The position numbers and the translations under genes were made by a program. From Bifiguratus adelaidae (taxonomy: Eukaryota > Mucoromycota > Endogonomycetes > Endogonales): a stretch of 64,000 nucleotides of DNA. The DNA lies in contig MVBO01000053.1 in the NCBI GenBank assembly GCA_002261195.1, positions 24,904 to 88,903 of the forward strand, read 5' to 3'. Positions within the stretch are counted from its first letter, which is position 1. Each line of letters starts with the position of its first letter. A model generated the notes under the pieces. The model was not told the origin of the DNA. It searched no databases and was given only the letters and a program-made list of their open reading frames with translations. Of this stretch, positions 1 through 11,471 are shown in pieces.

Positions 1-8
1 ATCTTGGC

Positions 9-1053
9 ATGGAAATGAACGCGCTCAACGAGAGAGACTTGTTTATAGAAGAAGAAGGACAAGCATTGGAGCCTACAGAGTCACCTGAGGAACTCTTGTA
101 CCATCACATCTCACAGTATACTCTCTTCAGCTGGTGGTCATGGCTTTACCTGGTGGATTGGATGACTTGCATTGGACTGACCTTGGTTGCTTACGTGGTT
201 GACGCGACCGTGTACCCACACGAACGCGAGATTGATCATGACGATCACACAATACAACACGCTCATCATCCTTCTACAGTATCGGGTGCAGCCAACAATG
301 TCTTTGCCATGCTGTTGCCAGCCTGTGCCTTTCTAGCCTACAATCTCGGCGTCTTTTCTCGCGTATGGGGAGGGTTGCATGGTTGGAAGGGCTATCGAGT
401 GCAACGTAATCAATTGATGGGATTTCTATCGCATGACTTGCATCATGCTCTCCTGGGATTGATGGCCAGTGTGAGTATAACGCGATTGATCACAACGGTA
501 GTGAAATTGCTGGTTGGTAAGTTGGTCCGTTGGTCCGCGCTTGTAAAAGACGTCGACTCAACGTTGTCTTAGGCCGACTACGACCCGATTTCATGGCCAG
601 ATGTGCCTGGAGTATCCTTGAACAGAAATGTGCTGGCGATCCTGACAGTATCCGGGATGGTCGAAAATCCTTTCCATCTGGTAAGCCTCACATCCTTTGC
701 TTTGCAAAGTCGTGCACATACTCAGCAGGCGTTTAGGCCATTCATCCATCGCATTTGCTGGATATGCCTATCTGGCCTTGTATCTCGCCTCCAAGCTTCT
801 CCGAACATCGTCGTCCCCTCCTCGATTGCCCAAACTGCTTCTTGTCCTCTCGCCTCTAGCCATAGCCACCTGGATTGCTCTCACACGAGTAGCCGATTAT
901 CGACACCATTGGCAAGATGTGGTGGCAGGCAGTGCTTTAGGGTCCATTGTCTCCTACGTATCCTTTCGTCTCTACTTTTATGCCATCCTACCCTTTCACT
1001 ATCAAATGATATGGCGCGACCAGCGAGTGATAGGCGTCGGCTTGGCCAAGTAG
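9..1053 (+). CDS. DPP1: PAP2-family lipid phosphate phosphatase (DPP1/LPP type)
   Basis: Three exons (9-516, 573-680, 737-1053) give about 310 residues. All three PAP2 phosphatase signatures are visible. Motif 1 is KLLVGRLRP (Lys166, Arg173-Pro174) and is completed only by joining exons 1 and 2. Motif 2, PSGHS, is split by intron 2. Motif 3 is TRVADYRHHWQD, near the C-terminus. Hydrophobic stretches around residues 45-65 and 97-115 and in the third exon fit the six-helix fold. The family removes phosphate from diacylglycerol pyrophosphate, phosphatidate or related lipids in vacuole or Golgi membranes. The exact substrate cannot be read from sequence. The start may lie before the window, because the frame is open to its left edge. 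The stop codon is only 8 nt before the mS41 start. Confidence 0.9.
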
Positions 1054-1061
1054 AATTTTTG

Positions 1062-1564
1062 ATGCTGCGACAACTGAGTCGACTTGGACAGATTCGCCTT
1101 GCCCATCACGGGGTACATTCACCTCTTGTCAAGGCTGTGCCCTCTCGGCAAGGTATGCATCGCCGAATTGACTGTAGGATAGCTCGCTCACACGGCCAAT
1201 GACCTCGACTAGGTGGACTAGATCATGTCGAGTTTCTCAAACGGATTGGACGAGGTTGTGAGGATGCCGCAGAAAAGTTCAAGGACTGGAATCACTTGTT
1301 TACTGCCGATAGTTTGGAAATGAAGAAGGATCTTGGCTTGGATACAAAGCAACGCAAGTAAGTTGAACGAGCGCCTGTTACTTTACTTGCACCATGCTTA
1401 TAATATTCGGTGTGATTGGGTTCTATTAGATGGATCTTGGCGTGGACAGAACAATACAGGTAAGCATGGTTCATACATCTAGAGTCGTCCAACTCATGCG
1501 CATGGTCGATAGAATGGGAAGAATGCCATACACTATACCTAGCAAACCGCCAAAGAAGAAGTAA
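1062..1564 (+). CDS. FYV4: Mitochondrial ribosomal small-subunit protein mS41 (IGR motif)
   Basis: Four exons (1062-1152, 1213-1357, 1430-1459, 1513-1564) give 105 residues. The N-terminus is rich in Arg, Leu and His and lacks acidic residues, as expected of a mitochondrial targeting peptide. Next comes the IGR motif that defines the family, FLKRIGRGCEDAAEKF, then WNHLF and KQRKWILAWTEQYR, and a basic tail ending in KPPKKK. Yeast Fyv4/mS41 is a component of the mitochondrial small ribosomal subunit. The gene is easy to miss because its exons are very short. It starts 8 nt after the stop of the lipid phosphatase on the same strand. Confidence 0.9.
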
Positions 1565-1793
1565 AAAATGCCATCTTCTTATTCTCTCTGTATCAACACA
1601 TACTTATAGACAGACCCTTCCCTTTTTTCCTTCCATAACATCTTTTCTCACACTCACTCGCTGGATCTTTCGTTCTTTTGTATACTCCTCCTCTCTCACA
1701 CGCTCACCCTCCCGTTTGACGCGAGGTGATTTGAAAAAATAAAACGGTTTGAGCGCGCGTCCTTTTTTTCTTCTCACTTCCTCTCTTCACGCG

Positions 1794-4700
1794 ATGGAGG
1801 CTGTGTATGCAGCGTTGAATGGAACACTTTCCAGTGATGCGCAAGAACGGATAGAGGCAGAGAATACTCTTAAGACCTTAGCTGGTTCATCAGGTATGGA
1901 ATGAGCGGGGAATGCTGGAGAAACGGTACCTGACTCGTTAGTAGAGTATCCCGTGAGTTTGGCCCATATAACGTTGGCACAGGAAGTACTGCTGCATGTG
2001 CGCCAGATATCCTTTTATATCTTTCCATTTGCCACCTTTTTGCTTGACGTGTAAGGATCTCCTTGACTCACTAACACGCCTCAGCTCTCTTACTCAAGAA
2101 TTACATTGATACGCATTGGTCGGCCAAGTTGGAAAAGTACATGGGACCTGAACCGACTGAAGAGGTGAGGGTGCTCGTGCATAATATAGAGGGGATCCTA
2201 AAGCGACCGATTAGAGCAAGGCCATTGTGAGAGAAAGAGCGATTCGAGGTCTTTCAGAGCCTGAGACCAAGATCCGGATTGTTTGTGTAGGTATTGGCAA
2301 GTGGCCTTAGGTGAGGTTGCGTTCTTATGGTGTTCGACAGGCTTCAGTGGTGTCCAAGATTGCGCATAATGATTGGCCCGAGGATTGGCCGAATCTGTTC
2401 GATGGGCTTTTGGGCTTGGTGCGCAATGGCAATGACGATGAAGTACACGGAGCGATGCGCGTCCTTTCGGGTAGGTGCTGTAGAATTAGATACTGTATGG
2501 TACAGCCTGTCTGACGTACCTGATCTGTGCAGAATTTGTCACCAACGATGTGACGGATCAACAATTCCCACAGATTGCACCAGCTCTTTGTCCGGAGCTC
2601 TTGCGCATTCTTGTGGATCCTTCGGTGAGTACATCCCGTGTGTAGGATGCCTTTGCTGCCATGGTAACTGCGCAAAATAGTCTTTTAGCTACCGGACAAG
2701 AGGTCGTGCCATTGCCATTTTCCGACATTGTGTGGAGATGCTGTTCACCTTGAAAGAGGAACACCCGAATGTCGCCGATCATTTTCTGGCCCCGCTCATG
2801 TCAAGCTGGATGGATGCGTTTTTGGCAGTGCTTAGTGCGCACATTACTAGCGATAAGCCAGAGGAACAAGCACAAGATTATGGACTAAAACTCGAGGTGA
2901 TCAAGGTAAGCCTGGCGCATGGCCCATCTGCAAAGCGGGCGATTGACATGCTGTCCTTCTTAGACGTTGAACCTCATCATGCAAGGATTCGGCAAGTATA
3001 TCGTACCCTATCTCGGGCGCTGCCTCGAGCCCATTTGGCGCGATCTGTTGGAGTTGAGGCAGCGTTTCCTTAACGAATACGTGATTGCATCCGATGTCGA
3101 TCATCCCACCTATCAAGATTCGGACGGTGATGCCTATGGCTTTGAACCTTTATTGTACGCATCCTTTGAGTTTCTGGGTCTGGCCTGCCGAAAGAAGGGC
3201 GCAAGAGAGATTTTTCTGGGTGCAGATGGACGAGGGGCTTTCCTGGAAGAGGTGGTCTACACCTGCATCACGTATATGCAAATGACCGAGGAGCAAGTGG
3301 ATACATGGCTATCGGACGCCAATCAATATGTGGCCGACGAGGAAGAGGATTCCTTTGCCTACAATATTCGCATTGCCTCAACCGATCTGCTCTTTGTGAG
3401 TCCATCATCCATTTTTGCTTGCGCTGACTGATCTCCTGCTGTAGGTCATGCTGCAAAAGTACCCGCAAAACTTATTTCTCGCATTAAGCCAAGCGACGCA
3501 ACGGCATTTGACCGAATCGAACCAGCAGCGCGCGGCAAACAAGCCCGAGTGGTGGAAGGTTCAGGAAGCGTGTTTGCTTGCTATCGGAAAGGCGTCAGAT
3601 GAACTTGTCGAAAGCCTCCAGGATTCCTCGAGCGGCATACAATTCGATCTCGAAGGACTTTTCCAGCACGTGGTGCTGGAGAGCATGAGGGACATGGAGC
3701 ATCCCTTCCGCCAAGGACGGGCATTCGTATTTGCCTCGGAGTTCGCCAGCATCTTGCCAGCTCATCTTTCTTCGCAGTACGTTGCCGCCGCTGCTACCGC
3801 GCTTCAGACTCCAGACGCTTCCATCCCTGTGCGCGCGTCAGCTTTGCGTGCGCTTAACAACTATTGTAAGCATCTGGATGTTGACATTGTCAAGCCGCAT
3901 GCCGAGACAATCCTATCCGGCGCTTGTCAGCTTCTTCCACATGCGTCAGAGGATTCGTTGATCTTGGTCGTAGAAACGCTCATGTCTGCTGCCAAGCTCG
4001 ACGAGCAAGTCACCGCGCAATCAGAGAGCGTGGTCGTTCCGCTGATACTCGACGTTTGGAAGAAGAATCCAGCGGATCATGTGATTCCTGGCATCATCAT
4101 GGATCTCATTGAAAGTCTCGCCAAACTACCGATGGTTTACCCTGGCTTGTCCGCTCGCACTTTGCCCGTCTTGCATTCGATTCTCGTCAGTGGAACGAAC
4201 GACGACCCTGCCGTTTCGTCAGCCATTAACCTGGTTACTGGGCTGATCCGAGGTGGCACATCGCCCTTGCCCATCGACTACTCTCAACAAATCTTTCCAC
4301 CCATAATGCATATTCTGATGAAGACAGACGACCGTGACATTCTTCAAAGCGGCCAAGATCTGCTGAAAAACTTCATTGCAAAGGATTGTGACAATCTACT
4401 GGCCTATCGAGATGCGGAAGGCAACTCTGGATTGGAGATGATCATGCATTTCGTTGCCAAACTTTTGGATCCTCAACAGTCCGAGTCAGCGGCTCTCTTC
4501 GTAGGAGATGTGGTGATTAAGCTTATCAAGAAAGCGGGCAACAATATCAACCATGTCCTGCCGGACCTTTTGCGAGCGATTGTCCAACGCCTAAAAGCAG
4601 CTGCAACGCCTACATTTACGCAATCACTCGTTTTGGTCTTTGCCCATCTCATCAACTCACAAATGGAGACCGTCATCAACTTTTTGGCTGATCTTCAAGT

Positions 4701-5372
4701 GCAAGGACAAAGCGGTCTGGAGACACTCATGAATGCCTGGTGTGATAATGCAGAATCATTCCAAGGCGAATACTCGCAAAAAGTGAGCGCAGTCGCCCTC
4801 TCCAATCTATTCATTAGCGGTGATCAACGGTTGGCTGCTCTTCAGGTCAAAGGCGATCTCATACCCAATGATGATGGCAAGATTATGACGAGAAGTCGTA
4901 CCAAGAAAGCGCCTGATCAGTACACGCAATTGGCTTTACCCGTCAAGATCATCAAGATGCTTGTCAGCGATTTGCAAGATGCGATAGATGCCGATCGACC
5001 TGAAGGCGATGAGGAGGAAGAAGAGTCGGAGGATGAGGTGTCTGGACAAGACTGGGAAGACGTGGAAGATTCTCCCTTTGTACCCGCTGAAGAGTTTGCC
5101 TTCCTTTCCGACTTTCTCGAAGGTGGCATCGACTTTGAGGAAGATACCGAGGAAAACGATCCTGATCTGGCCACTGACCCGATCTACCAAATGAATTTGA
5201 AGGTGCGTTTGCTTGTTGCCTTGATGAGCATGGACTCATGGATCGATAGGACTTTTTAATGACTACATTCAAACAATGTGCCTCCAACAACACCAATCAT
5301 TTCGTTGACATTTGTCAACATTACCTCAATGGCGAAGAACAGGAGAGAATCAACATGGTCATGAACTCTTGA
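1794..5372 (+). CDS. KAP114: Importin-9 / karyopherin KAP114
   Basis: A multi-exon importin-beta superfamily receptor of roughly 1,000 residues. The N-terminal importin domain shows RIEAENTLKTL, then KNYIDTHW and the diagnostic HNDWPEDWPNL segment near 2360-2400. The middle carries QMTEEQVDTWLSDANQ and an acidic DEEED turn, hallmarks of importin-9/Kap114. A long single exon (about 3445-5201) encodes HEAT repeats. An acidic insert near the C-terminus (about 5008-5160) resembles the acidic loop that binds basic cargo. The frame looks closed at 5259, but a short intron after MNLK leads to a final exon ending at the TGA at 5370-5372. The family imports histones H2A-H2B, TBP and ribosomal proteins into the nucleus. 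The gene faces the dehalogenase tail to tail with a 34-bp gap. Confidence 0.93.
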
Positions 5373-5406
5373 TCAAATTGTCACATACCCTATATAGCAT
5401 GCTAAT

Positions 5407-6408
5407 CTACAAGTTGGCCTTCCCCGGCTCTACCTTTCGCACTCCATCCACCTTGCCTTGCTTCTCAAAGACAGCAATGGCCAATTGTGCTACCTTGTCG
5501 CCCCACTCTTGTACAAAATGTCCCGCTTCTTCAATTTCTGCGTAATAGCATCCATTCTTCCAAATTTGAGCAAGACCTTTCATCACCGGAGGTCCAAGCA
5601 CCGGATCCTGCTGTCCGCATGCCATAAAGACATCGGTATCCCTAAACATATCGGATGTCTTGTACATGTGTAGACTGGCCTTGGAGATATCCACTCCTTC
5701 CATATCTTCCCGTATCATCACAAGGTTGGGAAACCGTCTCACACCCGCCTTATAATTCATGTTTGGATAGGGTGCGTCATAGGCATCAATCTCCGCCTTG
5801 GAGAGATGGCGACATCCTCTTCCAATCACCGCGCCAATCTTCATATCCGGCGATCGATTCGTAAAGGCGAGCCAATCGAGAAACCCTTGGGTCGGTTTCG
5901 CGCTCACCCCAAGGGTGGTGTTCATGACGATCAATCGCTTGTACCTGGATGGTTCATCGATAGGTAGTGTCAAACCGAGTAAACCGCCCCAATCCTGAAC
6001 CACGAGGGTAATATTGGTCAAATCCAATGTCTTGACAAAGTGCAAGAGAGCATCCCGATGAAACGTAAAGGTGTAATCGGCATCTCGACTCGGTTTATCA
6101 CTTCGACCGAACCCAAACAAGTCTGGCGCCACCACCCGTCGCGAAGGTACCTTTGTCGTGGTGGTATAGTTGAGCAATGGAGGAATCATCTTACGGTAGA
6201 GAAAAGACCAGGTGGGTTGACCGTGAAGACAGAGAAAAGTCTCGGTACCGTCACCCACTCGTTCATCGATATAGGCCATGCGTAAGTTACCATAGGTAAG
6301 GTACTTGGCTTCATAGCCAAAGTTAGGTACCTGCTCAAAGCGTTCTTCTGGCGTGCGTAGAAAGGGAACGTTGGGAGGAGACATTGGCAGTGAAAGAGAG
6401 TGTTCCAA
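5407..6408 (-). CDS. Haloalkane dehalogenase, HLD-I (DhlA-like) alpha/beta hydrolase
   Basis: A single uninterrupted frame of 333 residues. Numbered from the first Met, the candidate catalytic residues are Asp139 in VVQDWGG (nucleophile), Asp268 in CGQQDPVLG (acid) and His297 in EEAGHFVQE. Trp140 next to the nucleophile and Trp179 in the cap (GFLDWLAF) match the two halide-binding tryptophans of DhlA-type enzymes. HGQPTWSFLYRKM is the oxyanion region. These enzymes hydrolyse carbon-halogen bonds to give an alcohol and halide. The natural substrate here is unknown. The second Met (6384), just before the conserved FLRTPEERFE, may be the true start. It is intronless among intron-rich neighbours, which suggests acquisition from bacteria. 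It is divergent from the HSDL2-like gene and shares a promoter region of only 35-59 bp. Confidence 0.88.
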   Translation of the reverse strand: MEHSLSLPMSPPNVPFLRTPEERFEQVPNFGYEAKYLTYGNLRMAYIDERVGDGTETFLCLHGQPTWSFLYRKMIPPLLNYTTTTKVPSRRVVAPDLFGFGRSDKPSRDADYTFTFHRDALLHFVKTLDLTNITLVVQDWGGLLGLTLPIDEPSRYKRLIVMNTTLGVSAKPTQGFLDWLAFTNRSPDMKIGAVIGRGCRHLSKAEIDAYDAPYPNMNYKAGVRRFPNLVMIREDMEGVDISKASLHMYKTSDMFRDTDVFMACGQQDPVLGPPVMKGLAQIWKNGCYYAEIEEAGHFVQEWGDKVAQLAIAVFEKQGKVDGVRKVEPGKANL

Positions 6409-6443
6409 TTGTGAAGTGTGACCGATTTGTCAATGTGAATTTG

Positions 6444-7633
6444 ATGGTGCGCACTGTGTTGATTACTGGAGCGTCAAGGTAAGGACGTCATGAGGGGAGA
6501 CGAGAGACTGTGGAGCTCACGAGTGGCTAACATGGTTGTGTTTAGGGGTATCGGTTTGGCCATTGCGCTTCGCTGTGCCAAGGAAGGTGCCAATATCTGC
6601 TTGTTGGCCAAAACAGCTACCCCGCAGCCAAACGTAAGTGTCTGTCAAGGCGCATCGTGCAGGGGACCGCAAGGCTCACAACTGTATGTGAATAGCTTCC
6701 GGGAACCATCTATACAGCGGCCAAAGAGATCGAAGCTGCTGGCGGAAAGGCACTGCCCATCCTTTGCGATATTCGCGATGCCGATGCGGTAGAGAAGGCG
6801 ATTAAGCAATGCGTGGATACGTTTGGGGGCATTGATGTGCTCATCAATAATGCGAGCGCCATCTCACTTACCGATACAGAGAGTACGCCGATCAAAAAGT
6901 ATGATTTAATGCATTCCATCAATGGCCGAGGCACCTGGGTCACCTCCAAGGTAAAATTGTTTGTCAGCATGTCTTCGTTGCTGACAGCTGTTCTCAGTTG
7001 GCGCTGCCCTACTTGAAAAAGTCTAAAAATAATCCTCACATCTTGACCATCTCACCACCCTTGAGCTTTCAAGAATCCTTCTTTCGCAATCATGTCACCT
7101 ACAGTATATCGAAATACAACATGTCTCTGGTGACCTTTGGACTTGCCGGCGAATTGCGCGAGTACGGTGTGGGATGCAATTCTCTTTGGCCTGCGTCTGC
7201 CGTGGATACAGCCGCGGTGCGTAATATTGCTGGAGGTCCCGAGACCGCGGTACGGTCAAGGTAAGAGCCAAGGAAGAGCCGTGTGATGCAAATGTTCTAA
7301 TGTTTTGCAGAACACCAGCTATCATGGCGGATGCCGCCTACCGCATCATTTCCAAGCCTGGTCATGTCTTTAGGTGTGTTTTATTGCACAAGACTGTCTA
7401 CTCATTTTTTCGCCCTCTAACCTGAGCATAGTGGTAACTTTCTGATTGACGAACTCTTTTTAAGACAAGAGGGTGTCGACAACTTGGATCAATATTCGGT
7501 GGACAAGAACTGTACCGAACTCGCGCCAGACTTTTTCGTTGATGAAGCAGACTACGATCGTATTGAGCAGCTGCGTAGTGCTGCGGATGCACAAGGAAAG
7601 CCCGGGAATCGTGGTAGAATAGCGAAATTGTGA
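6444..7633 (+). CDS. HSDL2: HSDL2-type peroxisomal short-chain dehydrogenase
   Basis: Six exons (6444-6478, 6546-6633, 6696-6950, 6998-7260, 7311-7373, 7432-7633) give 301 residues. The Rossmann signature TGASRGIG spans the first intron. NNAS follows, then HSDL2-specific stretches LPGTIYTAAKEIEAAGGKAL and ADAAYRIISKPGHVFSGNF. Tyr and Lys of the SDR active site are in TYSISKYNMS. The protein ends in Ala-Lys-Leu, a classical PTS1 peroxisomal import signal. The SCP2 lipid-transfer domain of animal HSDL2 is absent. NAD(P)-linked oxidation or reduction of a fatty-acyl or steroid-like substrate in peroxisomes is inferred. The stop lies 83 bp before RFC4. Confidence 0.9.
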
Positions 7634-7716
7634 AGGTGTTCCAAAAAGCCAAGGCGCTCGTAAAGACACGTGATATCATTCATCGAAGTTGCGACGCGTC
7701 TTTCATTGTTCCTGTT

Positions 7717-8996
7717 ATGAGTTTCTTTGAAGCCAAGGCACGGGCGAAGCCACAAGAGCCTCAAGTGCAGCCATGGGTAGAGAAATAGTAAGGATCAGGG
7801 CAGGGACTGAGCTCCTACTGATGGTTTATAACAGTCGCCCTAAAACGATCAATGATGTCTCGGCGCAAGAACAAGCAGTTCAAGTGCTCCGAAAGGCACT
7901 AGAATCAGAGAATGTAGGTTGCTGCACGCAGAAAAGGGCATAGCAGACTCAGTATATTTGTCTAGTTGCCGCACCTGTTGTTCTATGGACCGCCTGGGAC
8001 AGGTAAAACATCGACCATTTTAGCTCTCGCCAGAGAGTTGTACGGGTACGTTGTGTCTAAGGCTCATTTGCGCTTTTGTGACACCTGAGGCAGGCCAGAG
8101 TTGATGAAATCTCGCGTACTGGAGCTTAATGCCTCTGACGAACGAGGTATCAATATCGTCCGCGAAAAAGTCAAAAACTTTGCCCGGATCGCGGTCACTG
8201 CGGGTGCTAGGCAAGTCTCAATCGCTCTCAAAGGTCACAACATATTGACTTTTATCCAGCGATTATCCTTCTCCGCCATACAAGGTTGTCATTCTAGACG
8301 AGGCAGATTCCATGACGACCGATGCGCAATCGGCACTTCGCCGAACCATGGAACAATATTCGCGAATCACGCGGTTTTGTCTCGTATGCAACTATGTGAG
8401 TCGGTAAGTTTGGATGATACACCTCATCGACGCGATACAGTGGCGTTAACGCACATCCCAGCATCATTGAACCGCTGGTCTCTCGTTGCGCGAAATTCCG
8501 ATTTAAACCTCTCGATTCCTCGAGTGCGTGCGAGCGACTACGGCACATTGCTGACCAAGAAGGTGTCAATATTGATGACGATGCCATCAAACGTCTCGTG
8601 GTGACCTCTGAAGGAGATTTAAGAAAAGCCATCATGTATCTGCAAAGCGCTTTCCGGTTGCATCAAACCGAAAAGATCACGGTAGCTTCCATCAATGAAA
8701 TTGCTGGCGTGATACCAGACGACGTGGTGAATGGATTCATTCAAGCGGCTCAGTCCAACGACTTCGACACGATTCAAAAGGCGGTCAAAGATGCCGTGAC
8801 ATCTGGATACTCGGCTGCACAGGTGTTGAATCAATTATGCGACCGAATGGTGGATGATGACTATTTGACCACCAAGCAGAAATCCCAGATTGCCTTGGAT
8901 ATTGCAGAAGCTGACAAGCATTTGGTAGATGGGGCAGATGAGCATCTACAAATGCTCAATTTTATGGTCAAATTCGCAGCCGTCACTGCATCCTAA
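7717..8996 (+). CDS. RFC2: Replication factor C subunit, RFC4 (yeast Rfc2) type
   Basis: Six exons (7717-7787, 7835-7913, 7966-8045, 8094-8210, 8260-8403, 8462-8996) give 341 residues. Visible motifs in order: WVEKYRPKT; Walker [19 protein letters not shown]; Walker B LDEADSM; sensor region [16 protein letters not shown] with the SRC motif; and the C-terminal collar helices. The clamp loader opens and loads PCNA onto primed [11 protein letters not shown] after NASDERG favours the RFC4/yeast Rfc2 subunit over RFC2, RFC3 or RFC5. The fourth intron (8211-8259) has a GC donor inside a good AG|GCAAGT context. The stop is 21 bp from the end of KTI12 on the other strand. Confidence 0.93.
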
Positions 8997-9017
8997 CGCT
9001 CATGTTGTACACTAGTT

Positions 9018-10084
9018 TCACTGTATATTGGCATTCAGATACTCTATAAACGTATCTCCCATCGACTCCAAGGTGACTCCACTTCGAATTCTGTTGAGTT
9101 GCAGAAACTGCCGTCGCAAGCGTCGCAATTCGGCGATGGTGATGAGTCTCGCTGGATTGTTGGCTTTCACATTCAATGTCATATCACACGTCAACACCAT
9201 CGGTCCCGTGCCTGGCCCACTCTCCTTTTGTTGATTCATGTAGCTGGTGATGATTTTTTGTGTGATTTGGTCAAGCTCGTGAAGAAAGTTGGTCGAGGAG
9301 ACGGGTGCCTAAAGGCCATCAGAAGCAAATCAATGACACACGCCGGCCGGCATCTACTTACGGAGACGGTGGAGAGATTGGGTGGAGGTGCTTTTCGAAG
9401 GACAAGAGCGTTCCAGATATTCTCCATCGGCAGTATTTGATCGTCATAGGCTACGACAAACAAGGGCGAATCCCAGCGGTTTCGGGCATCTGGCTCTTCA
9501 TATCGGGTGATAATGTCGTCAAACCTGCGCAAGCCGGTCATTATGGGCATCCTGGTTTTCATATGCTGGACTTACATGGCTTCTGGATATCCAGCATCGA
9601 CCCTCTTGTTGTTCCATTCCTTGGCAACATGTGAAGGGGTAGCACATTGTATCTGTCTAGAATGTCAATAGTCCGTCGAGACATGGCATTGAGTGCTCCT
9701 TACCACACAGTGCGGCGTCCCGATCGCTCGCGCGACGCAATACATTTGATACCGAAAGCCTTTGATGTGATTGAGACCGTCGGCTATAACAATGTCTTCT
9801 TTGTTCACCATGCGCTCTACAGCCGAGAGTAGTGTACCTCGCGCTTGCTTTTCGGCCTTTGCAGCTAGCCGAGTACCTTCTGAGCCTCGTTCCACCATGC
9901 AGAGATCACACCTACCGTCATAACTTGTCTTGCTGATGCCTAGGCTCTCGTCATTTATAAGATGAATCTGCCTAATATTGCATGTCGACGTATCTGATGC
10001 CCGCTCTTCAAGCGCCTTCTTGACTTGCTCAGCCCGCGTCGTCTTTCCACTCGAAGGAAAGCCAGAAACAATGACAAGAGGCAT
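9018..10084 (-). CDS. KTI12: KTI12, Elongator-associated P-loop protein
   Basis: Five exons in transcript order (10084-9916, 9864-9704, 9652-9576, 9524-9362, 9308-9018) give 286 residues. The start at 10084 gives MPLVIVSGFPSSGKTT, matching the family start with its P-loop at residues 7-14; an upstream in-frame ATG exists at 10108. Further marks are INDESLG, ARGTLLSAVER, DGLNHIKGFRYQMYC, CATPSHVAKEWN and RYEEPDARNRWDSPLF. KTI12 is a tRNA-binding ATPase needed for Elongator-dependent wobble-uridine modification. Three introns are exactly 51 nt. The one at 9865-9915 contains no stop in the reading frame, so it is easily read through by mistake. Confidence 0.92.
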
Positions 10085-10092
10085 TCTATATT

Positions 10093-11149
10093 TTGCAGCG
10101 CATGGCAAGCAGGAAAGCAGACATTTACGTTCCCATTCACCGACGACGCACTCCAGACTCTGCTACTAGTGCTGATGAACGTCCGCGATCGACTGACAGT
10201 CCGCAACGCAAAGGAAGAGGCACATTTCGCGCTCCTTCTGAAGCGATAGATTCTAACACATTGCGTCCCGAACGAAGGCGAGACTTTGACGCGACGGTGT
10301 TGCGTACCTATAGCAGCAAGGATACATTACGAAGTATCAGTCCACTACAGAATCCAGAGGGATCTGGTAATGTTGCAGAGGAAAAGACATCCAAGGATCT
10401 TAGCGCGACAGACTTGGCAACGAGTCTGGCCAAGTTGACAGTAGACAAGGACGACTCCGCTGAAGACGATTGGCTCAATGAAGCAGACTCCGATACTGAT
10501 TCATCTCATCAAACCCCATCTAAACCATTGTCCACTCCACCGCCGATAGACGACAGCATCACCATCCTGGATTGCTCCGGCTTTCCAACCACTTTTAAAA
10601 GTCATCACTTGCACGATATCTTTAGACCTTACGAGGACTCTCACGGCGGTTACAAGATCAAGTGGATGGCCGACGATAGAGCCCTCATCATATTTAATCA
10701 TCCATCGACAGGTAAGGTTGACAAGAGTTGCATGGCTGGGATATTCAATGTGGGAGAACAGCCCGAAAGGCATACAAGGAAACCTATCATCTTCCAATCG
10801 TCATCATACGGCCTTATACTGGCCCGCCATTGAACGAACCAGGTTCGCATAAAGCAGGTCGTGCGATAACGTTATCTCACGCTTTATAGCTCGTACACCA
10901 CCACCACGGCGTCCAGATACCACAGATATGGTAGCCAAAAGATTGATAAGCGGTGCATTGGGCGTCAAAATGTCCCGTACGGCTGAGCAGAGAGCTCAAG
11001 ATAAGCTATTACTGGAACAAGCGAGAGGTAATTCGTGGCGACGGCCCTTGGGTATATACAAATTCTCACATCAACTAGCTCGTCGGAACAATGAAAAGGA
11101 GCTGGCTGCTCAGCGACAGAGGGACTTGGATTCCGCCTTTAATGATTAG
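10093..11149 (+). CDS. R3HCC1L-like protein (RRM-like C-terminal domain, no R3H seen)
   Basis: Four exons (10093-10711, 10762-10842, 10890-11027, 11079-11149) give 302 residues. The N-terminus (KADIYVPIHRRR) is followed by about 130 disordered, charged residues. A compact domain follows (about residues 150-225, ILDCSGFPTTFKSHHLHDIF to IIRPYTGPP), resembling the RRM-like segment of animal R3HCC1/R3HCC1L. It is followed by the family's LISGALGVK block and a charged coiled coil ending at the stop. No R3H domain is visible. Function is unknown; RNA-related work is inferred from the fold only. The start may instead be the Met at 10102. Either way it lies within 17 nt of the KTI12 start on the other strand. 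Confidence 0.75.
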
Positions 11150-11471
11150 CTTCTATGGTTACTTTTGGATAGCTCACCAATATACATCTACCTCCTGGCG
11201 CACGGTATCGGCCACATGTATTGTAGACACTGATAAGGATGACCTTGCCGCACAAATGGCATTGACCATCATGACGCACATGCTCCGATCAAGCCACGAA
11301 TGACAGGACAAATCGAGTTAAATCTCCTCTTGTACACCGATTGTCAATGCTAAACCGATCATCATTAGACATTTTGGCTGGTTGGCATCGCAATTTGTCA
11401 TGAGCCCTTGTATCGGTATCATGTCGAGACGTGATATTCTGCAAGTCGCCACTAACACATGTCTGTCAAGG

